This document shows, piece after piece, positions 6,666 to 6,920 of a DNA stretch of 6,920 nt (its first letter is position 1; each line of letters starts with the position of its first letter). The position numbers and the translations under genes are program-made. The notes under the pieces are model-generated. The model worked only from the letters and a program-made list of their open reading frames with translations, was not told the origin of the DNA and ran no database searches. Origin of the DNA: Acidobacteriota bacterium (lineage in GTDB: Bacteria > Acidobacteriota > Thermoanaerobaculia > Multivoradales > JAHEKO01); contig JAUWSP010000143.1 in the NCBI GenBank assembly GCA_030610025.1, forward strand, positions 1-6,920. The letters are read 5' to 3'.

Positions 6666-6920
6666 GAAGAACGATCCGCTGAAGGGCTACCGGGGCAGGG
6701 CTCGACAGCGCTTGCAGGAGCTGGGGGTTCGAGTATGGAGCGAGGTCCGGATCCTCAATGACGAAGGCAGTACCTTCGAAGGAGTCATCCTGCCCCGCAG
6801 CGAGACCGCAGACGACCTGCATGTCGTGGTCAAGCTGGCAACGGGATACAACGTCGGTCTCCACATCGATCGCATCCGAGAAGTCGAGGAAGTGGGGTTC
6901 AAGGAGGCGGTCTACAAGAT
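6658..6920 (+). CDS. gatD: Glu-tRNA(Gln) amidotransferase subunit D, N-terminal part
   Basis: GatD is the asparaginase-like glutaminase subunit that releases ammonia for GatE. The frame runs from ATG 6658 off the end of the window; 87 full codons are visible of an expected 420-450. The visible part corresponds to the N-terminal beta-barrel domain of archaeal GatD: GYRGRARQRLQELGV (10-24), a VRILNDEGSTFEGVILPRSE stretch (30-49), then DDLHVVVKLATGYNVGL (52-68). Archaeal GatD has the same order of motifs (YxGRA, TYEGxxLxR, DDxHIVLKLxNGYNIG). The catalytic TGGT motif of the asparaginase domain lies beyond the window, so activity cannot be judged. The start lies inside the end of gatE, and AGGA-GAAAGAG purine-rich sequence upstream can serve as the binding site. 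Confidence 0.92.
   Translation, partial: MAEKNDPLKGYRGRARQRLQELGVRVWSEVRILNDEGSTFEGVILPRSETADDLHVVVKLATGYNVGLHIDRIREVEEVGFKEAVYK

Overview
The window looks like GC-rich bacterial chromosome. The bacterial signs are Shine-Dalgarno sites ahead of most genes, a -35/-10 promoter with a perfect TTGACA, a bacterial-type cis-prenyltransferase, a NapH/NosR-like polyferredoxin, and a repeat protein ending in the FADGFESGDLSAWS-type tail. I associate that tail with Acidobacteriota (Thermoanaerobaculia-like) and some Gammaproteobacteria. The phylum is an inference from remembered family patterns, not from a search.

Layout, left to right. (1) 1-747 (+): 3' end of a secreted-type protein built from exact 103-residue tandem repeats. 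(2) 744-2076 (-): a two-gene unit, a membrane-anchored polyferredoxin followed by a 66-residue putative zinc-binding protein. The stop codon of the small gene shares the palindrome CTAG with the stop of the repeat protein. (3) 2077-2309: divergent intergenic region with a leader hairpin and a candidate promoter. (4) 2310-2636 (+): a cysteine-free carboxymuconolactone-decarboxylase-like protein. (5) 2750-4513 (-): a three-gene operon read as six-helix membrane protein, winged-helix regulator, then cis-prenyltransferase (uppS type). Its promoter has a perfect TTGACA overlapped by a palindrome that could be the regulator's operator. (6) 4514-4697: AT-rich divergent control region with two adjacent inverted repeats. 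(7) 4698-6920 (+): gatE and the start of gatD, overlapping by 8 bases.

The main point of interest is (7). GatD and GatE form the heterodimeric Glu-tRNA(Gln) amidotransferase usually described as the archaeal enzyme; bacteria normally use GatCAB. Here a clearly GatE-like gene of full length and a gatD start sit in an otherwise bacterial neighbourhood, in the order gatE-gatD. Together they would convert Glu-tRNA(Gln) to Gln-tRNA(Gln): GatD, an asparaginase-like subunit, releases ammonia from glutamine or asparagine, and GatE activates and amidates the misacylated tRNA. The polyferredoxin unit suggests membrane electron transfer. The membrane protein/regulator/uppS operon suggests a regulated, possibly second, polyprenyl-diphosphate synthase for envelope lipid carriers.
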